Assembly: GCA_035771165.1 (NCBI GenBank)
Contig: JAWNZC010000265.1
Location: forward strand, 845,001 to 909,000
Length of the DNA: 64,000 nt
From: Paragorgia papillata
Lineage: Eukaryota; Cnidaria; Anthozoa; Scleralcyonacea; Coralliidae
Direction of reading: 5' to 3'
Shown piece by piece: positions 41,430 to 53,760 of this stretch. The notes beneath the pieces were generated by a model that was not told the DNA's origin, did not search any database, and saw nothing but the letters and a program-made list of their open reading frames with translations. Position numbers and translations under genes: made by a program. Position 1 is the first letter of the stretch. Every line of letters begins with the position of its first letter.

Positions 41430-42028
41430 GGACTATGACTATATAATACGGACTATAGTCCTAATGACTGACCATATGACTGTACGACCATGATTAGAAC
41501 TATGTACTCCTAATGGGAGTTTAGGGTATCCCCGAGGGAGTTTGGGGGTGCCCCGGGAGTGTTTGCGGTATCCATATGGAGAAGTCTTGGGGGTGCCCCG
41601 TGCTCTCCAATCTCTCGGCTTCGAGTTCCGAGCTTCTTCGCTCATGTATTGAATTTATTCTGTGTTTTATGCTAGGTACGTCACTGATTGCCACTTCGCC
41701 CAAACTTGTACGAACTAATATTGTCATCGGACAGACTAAGCCGTTTGCCACGCGATGGCGACACCGTTCTTCACGCTGAATATTAATGAGGCGGCATCAA
41801 GCGATAGTGAATACTTAGTGATCACGAGCCAAGCGGGTGACTATAGAACTTAATATTATTGCGAAATGTAAACTCTACTATGGGGATGATTACCCGTTGA
41901 GAAAATGTTCAGTTTTATAATTATTATTTATGGTCTACCTGAAGCGATCCGTAGCGTTTAGGAACAATGTATCAATAAATTAATAAAAGGACGATTGTGG
42001 ATTTGGATGAAAGTAAACTCTATTCAAA
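41430..42028. other. Noncoding, decayed satellite then nothing recognised
   Basis: The first 70 bp are degenerate satellite words. The open frames around 41521-41779 on both strands mirror one another and have no similarity I know. Confidence 0.4.
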
Positions 42029-42037
42029 TCCTAAGAA

Positions 42038-43017
42038 CTCTCTCCTCCGCTGAGGCTTATATTCGCAGGCGCGCGGACAATCGTAAAGCGCGCGGAGAAC
42101 GTCGGGAAGGTGGAAAAAGAGGAGAGAAGCCTCTGCCAGATAATGTGCGGTTCTCTGGTACGATTTGCGGTTCTCTGGTAAGTGGCATAAAAACCCGACG
42201 ATTTGGGAGAAATTCAGCGCTCTCTTCAAGATCTAAGTATCAAAGGTTAGCACGACGATTTTCGTGAAGAAATAGTGCGATTACATGAATTTATTTGATT
42301 CTTGCTGTTATTTACGTGTCGGCCATTTTAAATCAATTTAGATGTAAACTATATTTCAATTAATTTAAACTTCTTTATTCTCTTTACGATAACCATAATG
42401 CAGAAGTACAGAAGTACAATGTTTTCTTCAAGATCTAAGTCTAGAATGTTGTTCTGGACGTTATTAGTTCTGAATTCTTCTATGGAAATCACCCGGAACG
42501 AATCAAAAAATTTCGTTTTAATATCTAACGTTGAATCGTTGATAAACAAAGCCGACGAACTGCATGCCCTGGAATATTCTCAGCACTATCTTTCTACATT
42601 ACACCAAGCTCGCAAACGTACCACATGCACTACGTGTATACGTGAAACTTATCATAGGTAAGATCTATGTTTACAAACAGTTCAGTGTCTTTTGATTTAA
42701 ACTTCTCGGGTAGCGTTTGTTTACATTGCATAATTCAAAACTGGAAAATCCTGTCCTTGTGTAACAATATTAACATTCTCGAGTTGAGAATTGTCTGCCA
42801 GTAATTTAAATGTGTCTTTTGTTCACAATTTATGGATTTCCAACTTTTCCGTAAGTTAAATTTGGTTATATATTGAAATTCCAAGTCTGGTGCGTAGTCC
42901 ATCACGGAATTTGGGCGCCATATTGACAACATTATCTGGCAGAGGCTACTTTTCTTTCCCTCTTCCCATCATTCCTCGCGCGTCTTCTCCGCCTCCGAGC
43001 CTCTGCGGAGGAGAGAG
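42038..43017. mobile_element. 980-bp Mutator-like inverted-repeat element
   Basis: The left end CTCTCTCCTCCGC and right end GCGGAGGAGAGAG are inverted. TCCTAAGAA flanks both (42029-42037 and 43018-43026), an exact 9-bp duplication as made by Mutator-like transposases. A second inverted block (GAAGCCTCTGCCAGATAAT near 42128; ATTATCTGGCAGAGGCT near 42930) lies inside. No transposase; non-autonomous. Confidence 0.75.
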
Positions 43018-43026
43018 TCCTAAGAA

Positions 43027-43360
43027 CACATAAACCAAATAAATTATAACTCTAACCTGGTCTGTAAACTATCAGTTACTTAAAATCGTGTTTCACAACC
43101 AATAAAAACACGCTATACAACCAGGGTATTCTATAAAATTCGATGGAGCACGCCAAATCATGAACCATTTCTTCAATAGTTAACTAGTTTGTAACATTTT
43201 ATGACGTTCAGCGTTCTTAAAAATAACTCCTCAGAATGCAGAAAATTTCCGAAATGAAAGGCATTTCCGATACTCCAAAATTTAGAATTTTCCGGGGGGC
43301 ATACCCCAGGACCCCCTAGAAGAGTCCCTTTTAGTAAACTTCGCCCAAAAAATCGTTAAG
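43027..43360. other. Noncoding, with a MITE-like fragment
   Basis: Around 43262-43330 is a block (TTTTCCGGGGGGCATACCCC, then CCCCCTAGAAG) similar to the inside of the MITE at 23841-24211. Probably a decayed copy of that family; its ends are not seen. Confidence 0.4.
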
Positions 43361-43922
43361 GCGGTGATTACATGGACCAGGCTGGCCCAGTTAACCAGGC
43401 TGAGTTTACGAAACGATTACATAGAGCGGGCTAGCCCAGTAACCCGGGATGAGTTTTGAATTGACGTGGATGATTTCAGGCCGAAATTCGCAATTATCAA
43501 GTAAATAAGGGCAAAGTTACACTATTTTTACTTCAGTTTTATACTAATTAGTCTATTATTTATTTTGTGAGCCCATTGTTGGTAAAAAGATTGTTATAGT
43601 CTTAGATCCACCAAAGCGTCTTCACCAAGACCAATTAATTTATTAAATCTTCGCTATGATCACGAAACACACGAACAACGTTTTGATGTTCCATTTCAGT
43701 TCCTTTCAGCCCTATTTATTCACACAGTCAAGTAAACGAACGCGTATCGAAGCGAGATCAACAGTTTTTCAGCCGGCTTTGCCAGGACAAAACGATTATC
43801 CCAGTTAACTGGTCTAGCCCGGTTGCCATGTAATCGAAATGATAAAAAAAAAACATGCGTTTTATATATAAAGCGGGCTAGCCCGGTTAACCGGTCCAGC
43901 CCGGTCCATGTAATCGCCCCCC
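43361..43922. mobile_element. Inverted-repeat element with GGGCGATTACATGG-type ends
   Basis: The left end GGCGGTGATTACATGG and the right end CCATGTAATCGCCCCCC are inverted. Subterminal GGGCTAGCCCGGTTAACC palindromic words repeat at both ends. A truncated copy of the left part is at 55859-55962. No coding frame; no clear target duplication. Confidence 0.65.
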
Positions 43923-44439
43923 AATAAAGGCCCTGCATTGAAATAACCACTTGCTTACCTGCCAGAGAATGACGAGCTGACAGCAGTAGTAAGAAACATC
44001 TAAAAAAAAATGACAAAATTTGTGCGTTAATTCTTTGAAAGTTTGCCTGGTGATAAATAGTAATACAGTACAAGCGAGAATTTGTGGTAATAGAACGTTT
44101 ATTATTTATTGCTGAGCGTTCGACCTATTGACTCTATATAACTGGATTGCTCATCCTTTATGGTCAGCAGTAAACATTTTGAAGCCACTGGCGGCCATAT
44201 TGGTACACCAGGTCCAGTCTACCTTGTGGGCTTAAGAGTAGTAAGAGTTTACCGGGGCGTCCGAAATGCCGTAAAACAATTGTCGGATGCTAATTTACCG
44301 TTACCACTGGAAAACAGAAGGAAAATACAAGCAAATACCAGCCCAACTGTGAACCCAACTGCGCGTGCTGTTTATCGCACGCGTAAAAAGGCATGTTCAA
44401 TTGTTCATTCACATTGCAATTGTGGAAATGTGTGAAAGT
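43923..44439. other. Noncoding, fragment of the GGCGGCCATATTGG family
   Basis: Contains GGCGGCCATATTGGTACACC near 44189. Otherwise nothing recognised; the 91-codon frame at 44160 is not protein-like. Confidence 0.4.
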
Positions 44440-45540
44440 GTCAGTAATATGTCACATCTCACAACGTAACGTAAGGTCTCACAGCGTAAGGTAAGGTCTT
44501 ACAACGTAACGTAAGGTCTCATAACGCACCGGAAGGTATCACAACGTAACGCAAGGTCTCACAGCGTACCGCAAGGTCTCACAACGTAACCGGAAGGTCT
44601 CACAACGTAACGCAAGGTATCACAACGTAACGCAATGTCTCACAGCGTACCGCAAGGTCTCACAACGTAACGCAAGGTCTCACAACGTAACGCAAGGTAT
44701 CACAGCGTACCGCAAGGTCTCACAACGTAACGCAAGGTATCACAACGTAACGCAAGGTCTCACAGCGTACCGCAAGGTCTCACAACGTAACGCAAGGTAT
44801 CACAACGTAACGCAAGGTCTCACAGCTTACCGCAAGATTTCACAGCGCAACGTAAGGTCTCACAGCGTAAGGTCAGGTGTCACAGCGTACCGCAAGGTCT
44901 CACAACGTAATCGCAAGGTCTCACAGCGTACCGCAAGGTCTCACAACGTAAGGCAAGGTATCACAACGTAACGCAAGGTCTCACAGCGTACCGCAAGATT
45001 TCACAGCGCAACGTAAGGTCTCACAGCGTAAGGTCAGGTGTCACAACGTAACGGAAGGTGTCACAACGTAACGCAAGATCTCACAACGTAACGTCAGGTG
45101 TCACAACGTAACGCAAGGTCTCACAACGTAATGGAAGGTGTCACAACGTAACGCAAGATCTCACAACGTAACGTCAGGTGTCACAACGTAACGCAAGGTC
45201 TCACAACGTAACGGAAGGTGTCACGACGTAACGGAAGGTGTCACAACGTAATGCCAAGTGTCACAACGTAACGCAAGATCTCACAACGTAACGTAAGATC
45301 TCACAACGTAACGTAAGATCTCACAACGGAATGGAAGGTGTCACAACGTAACGACAGGTCTCACAATGTAACGCAATGTCTCACAGCGTAACGCAAGGTC
45401 TCACCGCGTAACGCAAGATCTCACAGCGTAACGCAAGGTCTCACCGCGTAACGCAAGGTCTCACAGCGTAACGCAAGGTCTCACAGCGTAACGCAAGATC
45501 TCACAGCGTAACGTAAGGTTTCACAACGTAAGGTCTTGCA
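44440..45540. repeat. Minisatellite of ~20-bp units
   Basis: About 55 units of GTCTCACAACGTAACGCAAG and variants (CAGCGTACCGCAAG, GTGTCACAACGTAACGGAAG, ATCTCACAACGTAACGTAAG). Early units alternate AACGTAACGC and AGCGTACCGC in a ~60-bp (three-unit) rhythm around 44520-44830. It is CpG-rich for this region and has no coding role. Confidence 0.95.
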
Positions 45541-46195
45541 ATGTAATGTATATCGTCTTTAAGCGTAGGCTATTGTAACAGTTTTCATAGCGTAGTAGGT
45601 TTTACGTCTTACAACTAAACTAATACGTTAAAGCGAAAGATAACGTCTTACAATGAATATCAAGCAACACATCTTTCTTTTTCAGATGTGTAGAAAATAT
45701 AAAACTTAGGTTGATATTTCTGTGGCATAACTGATCATTTTAAACGCACGTGCGATTCACACGCGCTAAGTTATTTACGCGTGAATTAACGCACACGTGT
45801 AATTTTGCTCCCGAAAAGGACTGAAATACAGTCCGAAGTTGTCAACTGCACACTTCAAGTCTTTGTAAAGACTCCTGTTTTAATACCAAAGGTATATTAT
45901 AAATAGTTTTATGATGAAGTTATTGTCTGTTTTTCTTGGGGTTTTTACGAGTTTTGTGATATTGGCAAGTTTATCGATTACCGGGCAGAGTAAAAAACTA
46001 CAAAATAACACGTTTTACTGCCAAACAAACGCAAAATCTAAGCTTCTAAATCTTTGCACTGTTCCTTGTTTGATATACCAATAGCAGAAATTTTCTTAAT
46101 GTGGTTCTCGTGCTATGAAAACATATGTACAAAGTTTCCGTAGTGGCCATCTTGGTACACCAAAATCATCATCTCCAGTGGCTTCATTTTTGGAG
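45541..46195. other. Noncoding, nothing recognised
   Basis: Decayed satellite words for the first ~60 bp, then AT-rich sequence. CGTGCGATTCACACGCG and neighbouring CACGTG words near 45750-45800 are locally palindromic. Confidence 0.35.
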
Positions 46196-47195
46196 CCGGT
46201 GTCCCAGTTAATTTGGACCCCCCTAAATTTGGACCCCCCGGTCCAAATCTATCTCCTAATAGATTTGGACCGCCAGGGGTCCAAATCTACCAGTAAATAT
46301 GGACCCCGGTTGGCGGATTTGGACCCCCCTACAAAAGTTAAATATATGTAGTGTGAACATAAATAGGAGCGAACAGTCTGACGTTTTTTTTTGTCACTTT
46401 ATATTAGTGATAAAGAACACAAACCGTAAAATAGAAACCACTACCAGAGTTAGTAAAGCGATCTCCACGCTCTCCATAGCACGGTGAAGAACGCTGGTGA
46501 TTTATACGATCGAGCTAACAGCGTATAGAATAAATAAGATATAATTCAGTTGCAATGGATAATGGATATACCAGGCGGGAAACGTAATTTAAAAATCAAA
46601 ATCAATGCCTTCAAGTTCGGTGTGCTCTAAAGACTAAGCACGATGTATAAACCTAAGGTTAATAGGATGCTTGAGAATAGGATGCTTGAGAATAGAGACT
46701 TATATTTGTCTGTTTATCTTACAAGTTTGTTCTATTTGTTCGCTTGCAAAACTAAAAATGTAATAATAACACACCACCATGCATGCATATCAAAACACAG
46801 AAATGACTTTTTACATGGGTTCACGGTTCCTATTGATAACAGTATTTAATTTATTGCTGAAGAGATTACTGTGACTAAAATATATCTATAATCTTGGCCA
46901 ATGTCCCAGCGCGTATCCGCTAATCGGTTTTTAACAAAAGCGATAGAATGGCAATTAGGATCAACGCGATTTCCATGAATGTGTGTAAACAATAAGTGAT
47001 GGTGACTCATCAAAATGGAAGCCTTGAGATGAAAATTAATGAATGTAACATATTCATCGTTTTCTGGGTTGTTTTGGCTATAAAAAATGTTTAAAAAGGG
47101 GGGTCCAAATCCGCTAAAGGGGGTCCAAATCTCCTGGTAGATTTGGACCGGGGGGTCCATATCTACTGGGGGGTCCAAATCCTCTGTGACACCGG
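46196..47195. mobile_element. 1.0-kb inverted-repeat element with repeated TTTGGACC termini
   Basis: Ends CCGGTGTC and GACACCGG. Just inside both ends TTTGGACCCCCC (left) and GGGGGGTCCAAA (right) are repeated three to five times, giving inverted terminal arrays of about 140 and 110 bp. There is no transposase and no clear target duplication. Such multi-copy terminal words resemble binding arrays for a transposase acting in trans. Confidence 0.6.
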
Positions 47196-47464
47196 ATGAG
47201 CAATACAGTTATATTGGCCAACAAAAAGTTGAACAGCTTTGCCTTTTGATCAAGGTGTTCTTGCACATTGTTGGTAGATTTTGAAATAGACTGACTAACT
47301 TTGTAGTTTAACAATGATCAGATGTGGCTGACAACTGTCTTTATCGCAATTATGTTCATCAATGTGAAGTACATGTATGCACCACATTCAGCCTTCGATC
47401 TGATCTTCCTCGGCCCACTCCCACCTTCGCTCGCGTGGTATAGAGCCTCGCTGCACTTTTGCCA

Positions 47465-48237
47465 ATCTCGTACCCAGAACCTGCGATCCTTTTGGTCAGT
47501 ACCAAGGAGCGGAGGCTCTGGGAAACTCCGTTGAAAAAAAAAAAAAATGGGGTTTTTGTTCCCAGTCCTCTGTTTCCCAGTTCCCTATAATTTGTGACTG
47601 GCATCGACGATCTTTAGCTTGTTCAAAAACCAGGGGGAATATTTCTTTACCGATAAAGAATCGTCCAGTATGTTTTACAAAGTTCTTGACAAAGCGTTGC
47701 GATACAAATGGTCTTTCTTAGCTTTTCTCTAAATCATCAACCGGACGATTTGACGAGTGTTTTATATGTCCGCGTCGCCATCGGCACTCGGCAGTGATCG
47801 GCTCAGCCGCTCATGTAAGGAATTGTACTTTCTGTCAGGAATTTCGGCTAAACTACATCGACCTTGTATTCTCTAATATAATTTTAAAGTTCTGAGACGA
47901 AACTGCAAATAATTACGAGACGAGCCCGACGATGGCTGTTTTGTTTGTCGACGAAGCTGAGAATAATAATAGTTTTAACTTTGTAAATTGTCGGGATTTT
48001 TGCTGTTTTTGAATTATTTCATGTGTTCAATTGTATTTTGGGTCTGGCGTTTGTCATTTGGTCATGTGTTACAGAACGTCGAGAAATCGATTAAACAAGT
48101 TAGCAACGTGCACATTATTTGAAATTTTACTGTTTTTAAACTAACCAATCAGATGACAAGAGTTTCATGGATGTTTCCCAGAGCCTCCGTTCCTTGGTAC
48201 TGACCAAAAGGATCGCAGGCTCTGGGTACGAGACTGT
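47465..48237. mobile_element. 773-bp inverted-repeat element with 10-bp target duplication
   Basis: TIRs of about 62 bp (TCTCGTACCCAGAACCTGCG and GGGAAAC at the left, mirrored at 48170-48233). ACTTTTGCCA flanks both sides (47455-47464 and 48238-48247), an exact 10-bp duplication. Internal sequence is AT-rich and noncoding. A Mutator-type origin is the best guess from the duplication length. Confidence 0.7.
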
Positions 48238-48589
48238 ACTTTTGCCAGTAGCGCGAGTGAATGCGTGACCCAGGCATCTCGTTATTATTATTGACGTTAT
48301 TGGAGACTAGTCTCTGTGGTCAGTTCCTGCCTTTGTCTTTGTAATTAATAACAATAAATAAGAATAATAAAAGCATTTATTTAAACACGATTAAGTTACA
48401 GTTGAAAACTGATGTGGTCGTGTATCTGATTACTATAATCCCCCCCTTATTTTTAAAAGCCCATTTTTTAAATTAAGATTCAGTAATTATATATAAATAT
48501 ATATATTAAATTTATCTGAAGCGGACGCACCGAGGGGAAGGGCTCAAGCTTATGACATGAAGAGAGAATTTTACAATAAGTAACAAATA

Positions 48590-49117
48590 AAATTCAATTT
48601 AAACAGTATGCCTTCAGGGCTCTCTTAAAACTGAGGCTATTCTTCAGTGTTCTTGTGTCATTGTCAAGAGAATTCCACAAGGCTGCCGCCTGATAAGAAA
48701 TTCACTTCTTAACATAGTCTAATTTAGGCTTCGGAAGTACAGGACAAATGTCATTTTCCCCCTAAAGTCATATTTATGACTGCTCTTGGTGAACAGATCT
48801 ACTATAGACACTGGAGCTTTGCCATAATAGCAACTGTGTGCTAAATTAAGTAAGCGTTTGTTGTACATAGTGCTTAAGGAGTTCCACTTGGCTTTTAGAA
48901 GGACATCTTTGCTAGGTGTGAACCAGTTTAAGCTGTGTATACTTTTTGCTGACCATACGTGTATTTGCTCAAGTTCATTGAATAGTGTGTTTGCACATGA
49001 AGCCCATACAGTTAAACCATATATGACCGAGGGTAGGATAACTTTAAAGTAGAAATCCTCAGCAGCATATATTCAGTCTTGCCAGGATGAGGTGTTAATA
49101 GATTTTTACAGCACCAA
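48590..49117 (-). pseudogene. LINE reverse transcriptase C-terminal part (3' piece)
   Basis: On the minus strand this reads as the end of a CR1/L2-like LINE ORF: KNLLTPHPGKTEYMLL, then YFKVILPSVIYGLTVWASC, NELEQIHVWSAKSIH, VLLKAKWNSLSTMYNKRLLN, then SYQAAALWNSLDNDTRTLKN and a basic tail. Frameshifts and one in-frame stop mean it is dead. It is directly continued, across the inserted element at 49126-52466, by the RT palm motif at 52475-52565. Confidence 0.7.
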
Positions 49118-49125
49118 TCATACAA

Positions 49126-52100
49126 CAGTCCTAGATAAAGCAATTTTCTTCCTGGCAGCAAAACCCAAAAATAAATATTTCCTGCTAAACTAAATTAACG
49201 ATTTCCTGCCTGATAGAATTTTTCAATTTTATAAGTTGTCATACCACCAGACTTGCAAGTTTGTATCTCAAAACCATAATTTATCTATTAGAATGTGGTA
49301 TCTATATACATACTTTGAAATAGCGAACTTTTTCAATTGAATACTACGCAAAACAAGTACTAGCGTCAAAAATCGAAATGCTGAAAAAGTTGAATAAGAT
49401 AAAAGCAGCTTGCATTCTTGCAAATGCACAATGACGGCTGCAGCCTGCAACAGCAACATTATACTGAAACGATAAATATTTCATTGTTTTCTAAAACAAA
49501 TCGTTGCGTCATTTGCGCAAGGATATACGAAACTTAGACAGGTTAAGGCAGGGGCGGATCCAGCCAAAAATCTGACCATTGCTAGTAAGGTGTGGTCCAC
49601 CTTGTTAGGGGGGTACGGGGGCATGCCCCCCCGGAAAATTTTAAAAATTAGGACCTCTAAAAACGCATTTCCCGCATTTTGAGAGTGATTCGAAGTTACT
49701 CCAGAAGGATTCTTTTTTCAATTTTAAAGACAACATTTCAACTTTCCAGGGTCTCTGGGTAGCCTTAGAAAAATTATAACCCAAAAATATTAGCTCTAAC
49801 TCGACAACGGATTCACAGTAAGTGAGTAACAATCAGCTGGTAATTGTAAAGTACTGTATATATTTTTGGAAATTTTATATATAACATACTATCTTGTATG
49901 GAAGCAATACTATAAATTATCATTATATATATGACTAAATCAATAACTACTAAATTACCCCCAGACTTTTATTTGTAAAAATAACCAGCTCGTGAAGGTA
50001 CTATATCATAGTTCATAGTTGATCAGCAAAGTGCATAGTTAATAGTAGTTTGAACACCACACCACAAACTGAGGAAATTAATACTTGTGTTGGATAAGCA
50101 GCACATCAAGAAATTTGGCAGTTAAACATATGGGTGTTAGAAGATAAAATTTAACTACATAATTAATGCACACATTAATTTATGTTTGCAACTGTAATTC
50201 TGTAAAACTAACTTAACTGAAGGCAGTTAATTTTGTATTCAATAAATTAGGACTCACCAGAGCAATAAATTATTGTATGATTCATTAATAACAATTATCC
50301 ATTAATTGAAAATATAAATTGCTCGACTGATGTTGCAATGAAAGCCTGCAAAATGGCTTCAAACAAAAAAAAATCACAGAAAATTTTATTCACTAACAAG
50401 CTGGGTGATTAGGTTTGTACTGTATATAAAAATATGTGCAGACCTGTGCTTTTGGTTGCAGCATTGCAAATAACACAATATTAAGTACATGTACATTTCC
50501 TTGGTCATCATATACATGTACATGTACAGTATACATAATTTTTTTGCTTTCTCAGCCGTTTTACTCAGCCAAGAATTGCTTAATCCTTTATTTACCAACA
50601 GAACTTTCAAGTTTTTACTTACAGTGATTTTAGATGGCTAAACACCAGATAATTCTATTAGCAAAAGAAAACCCCTGGTAAACAAAGGGTTCAATAATAT
50701 TCCACATTAATACCATACAGCATTTTATTAACATATTGAAAATTTCAAAATCAGGACACATTTTGTACAAGTAATTAATACTAATAATTAACCAAATGAG
50801 CCCGAGTTGTCTGTGAGCTCAAGTTAATGACTATCGCTTATAAACAATGAGGGCAAGTTGTCTAAGTGTTGGCAACTAGTATTCCTGCATAAACCAGAGT
50901 AGTTGGACACAGTATTACTTTGACAAATTTGCAAGTTTCTGCCACAAATGAAAAACTCATTTTTGAATAATCGACTCTTGCTACTAGTGGTCTATTATCA
51001 ATAGACAGTGAGTAGCTCAGCCAATCAGAAAACAGAATTTGTACTAGCTGGAGTAGCTGGTTTATAATAAAAATACATACAGTATACATTATCTCTGCAC
51101 ACTCTGCTTTATAGATCAAAAATAGAAGTACTAGCCAGACTGAAATATATAAAGCTAGCTTAGTATTAAACAAATCAACCACTCTGTAGTCTGTTCTGTT
51201 CTCATAAATCACCAAGATATACACATACTTTAAACCGAGACATATTTAAATATCAGACAGACATTGATACTATCTATACTCATTTACATTAACTGTGTTG
51301 TGTAGTTGAAATAATTAAACATGCCCTGGCTGATTAGCATTATTATATATTATTCATAAGCATTTAATACGCTAACCTTACTGCAGACTCGTAGTGGTTT
51401 TGGTCGTGCGATTCCTGGCTGTGGGTAAACTGGCGTCGCCGTCGCGCGATCGCGACGCGAACTTTAATACACAAAGAAACATTTAGATCCTATTTTATCG
51501 CAGATGAATAACTCCCATCAAATACATCAAACAATCGTTGTAATTAAGCGTTGTTCGAAGTCATTACGAACTGAAAATATTAAACAGTAGAACACCGACA
51601 CTGAACGAGTGATAGTCGGTGAGTACGCTCTTACTTAGCATCACTGGAGACCCGAAAAATATAGCTACGTGATTGGCTTATTTCTCTACCGTTGCTCACC
51701 GTTGCTCAGCATACTGAATCTGATAATTTGATTGGTCAGCATCCTTTGCTGTTGCTCAGAAAAGGCTAAATTTAGCATCAACCGTTGCTCCCGCCATTTG
51801 CACAGTCACGTTTAGCTGATGCTAACTAAGTCAGTACCCAAAGATGAGGGCCACTACACAGGCTTAATTAGGTAGTCTCGGGTGTTCTCGGGTTTCGGAT
51901 TTAATATGGGCGCGCGAAAATAGACACCCAACTCACGGCATTTCTCGCGCAAATAATCGCGCAACGGCCCTGAAGTGATTGAACAATACGAATTTTATTA
52001 ACGTGGTCAGGCACTAAAAATTATAATATTTGACTGAATATGTTAATTTTAAAGATGTTGGTGCGCAAAAATACACGCCAAGACTGAATAAATTAATCTG

Positions 52101-52466
52101 GAAATTCTGACCGTTGCTTGAGCAACGGTAGCAACCCTCTGGATCCGCCTCTGTTAAGGTCATGTAATAAACCTTCAAAACACTTTCGAATTGTTTACAA
52201 ATCGCCGCTGGGTTTGGCAAGAATATAGAAAGATGAGTCATCGAATATGAAACTTGATATTCTATCAAAAGTGATGCCCATCAAAATTGTGTGATTGTGT
52301 GACCGTGACGCTTTTCGATTTTTTGAAGAATAGGTAATTTATCTTTAAACTTTGAAATTTATCTTTTAACTGACAAATATTTCCTGCAAGATACAAAAAA
52401 TTTCCAGCGAACAACTTTTACAAAAACATTCCTGGCAGCGGCGCTGCAGGACATTTTCCAGCACTG
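49126..52466. mobile_element. 3.3-kb hAT-like element inserted in the LINE
   Basis: Ends CAGTCCTAG and CCAGCACTG (hAT-type CAGTG termini with one change). TCATACAA flanks both sides exactly (49118-49125 and 52467-52474), an 8-bp duplication. Removal of the insert restores a collinear LINE RT, so the boundaries are independently supported. TTCCTGGCAGC occurs inverted just inside both ends. There is no transposase frame. Most of its length is a second element nested at 49549-52153. Confidence 0.8.
49549..52153. mobile_element. 2.6-kb CAGGGGCGGATCC-family element nested in the hAT-like element
   Basis: The left end CAGGGGCGGATCCAG and right end CTGGATCCGCCTCTG are inverted; TTAAGG flanks both (49543-49548 and 52154-52159). 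The terminal family matches the MITE at 23841-24211. The 2.6 kb inside is AT-rich with short frames only; the GC-rich patch at 51420-51460 (GCGATCGCGACGC) and the CCGTTGCTC repeats near 51700-51790 are unexplained. Confidence 0.7.
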
Positions 52467-52474
52467 TCATACAA

Positions 52475-52565
52475 TTTGCTCAGGATCTTATAGAGTAACT
52501 CAGCAACCCTGTCAGGTGACTGTGCAATTACATATACTGTAGTGTCATCCACGTACAGTTGTCAT
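52475..52565 (-). pseudogene. LINE reverse transcriptase palm fragment (5' piece)
   Basis: On the minus strand: QLYVDDTTVYVIAQSP followed by DRVAELLYKILSKLYD. YVDD is the catalytic RT motif. The frame continues into the piece at 48590-49117 once the hAT-like insert is removed. Upstream of 52565 coding similarity fades. Confidence 0.7.
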
Positions 52566-53275
52566 CATTGCTGTGTATTGTTATTGGCAAAACTTGCTGT
52601 GCAATGCAGCTTGGCATAGCGGCGAACTGGCAGCGTACATGTTTATCAGTATTTTTTGCATTATTTGGTGCTACTCAGTAAGCAGTATATTACCTAGACG
52701 ATCGACAACAAGCCAACGTACGTACCAAGGAACTATTAAAACTATGCACACACTGAAAACACTAATGAAATTATATTAAGCTGAAATATAAATAGCACAG
52801 CATCTTTTAGTGTAGATTTACCGCCATCAATGTCTGCCTCTGCAGTTGTAAGCATAGTGAGCATATTTAACATTAACGCAGTTGTAAGCCACATGACTGA
52901 TCAATAACAGTGTTCAGTAAGTCACTTGTGATCTTCTAAAAGCTTCAAACCAGGTCATCGAACACTCGAGCAATAGCGACTAGAGAAGATGGTGGCGCAT
53001 GAAGATGAGCACACCGCGTGGTTTCGCAAAGCCTATTGGGATGATGCAACAATTGCAATTTGTCGACACAAAAAATAACAGAGCCGAAACCTAGACTCGG
53101 CTACCACAGGTAGCCAAAGTAATAAAGTGATTAACCAATTCCTATACAGTACCTGAGCATAGGTATAGGCAACTGACCTATAGATCTCTATAGGCACCAA
53201 GAGCTTCTATAGGTAATTGGAACATTCTCTATAGGTTGCCTACAGTATATGCACCTATAGACTTTTTTCATAAGG
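52566..53275. other. Noncoding, nothing firm
   Basis: A possible decayed extension of the LINE on the minus strand is not readable. CTATAGG words repeat at 53150-53270 (decayed tandem repeat). Confidence 0.35.
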
Positions 53276-53760
53276 CACCCCTTTATAGTTTTACTCTGTC
53301 TAACACCAGATGATTTTACTCATCAAAGAGAGAACCTTCAGACATCTTAGGCAGTAATGGCTTAACAAGTGATTAACCCATGCATTCCTACCTGAGCCAG
53401 CCCCAGACAACCCCTTTATTGTTTTACTCTGTCCAACACCAGATGATTTTACTCATCAAAGAGAGAACCTTCAGACATCCTAGGCAACAATGGGTTAACA
53501 AGTGATTAACCCATTCCTGCCTGAGCCAGCCCAAGACAACCCTTTATAGTTTTACTCTTTCTAACACCAGATGATTTCACTCGTCAAAGAGAGAACCTTC
53601 AGACATCCTAGGCAGCAATAGGTTAATAAGTGATGAACCCATTCCTACTGCATGTACCTAATTAAGCCAGCTCAAAACAACCCCTTTATAGTTTTACTCT
53701 GTCTAACATACACCAGATGATTTTACTCATCAAAGGGAGAACCTTCAGACATCCTAGGTA
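53276..53760. repeat. Tandem repeat, ~132-bp unit, four copies
   Basis: Each unit has CCCCTTTATAGTTTTACTCT, then AACACCAGATGATTTTACTC, AAAGAGAGAACCTTCAGACAT, and AACCCATTCCTACCTGAGCC (starts near 53276, 53407, 53534 and 53671). Single diverged copies of the same core occur near 21930, 50645 and 55530, so the family is dispersed as well as tandem. Confidence 0.85.

Noticed and set aside
44440..45540. CRISPR-like array
   Set aside because: Units are contiguous 20-bp repeats without unique spacers, in eukaryotic sequence.
44131..47215. A large inverted-repeat element bounded by GATTGCTCATCC and GGATGAGCAATAC
   Set aside because: About 23 bp near 44133-44155 is inverted at 47193-47215, but the similarity does not extend and no target duplication was found.
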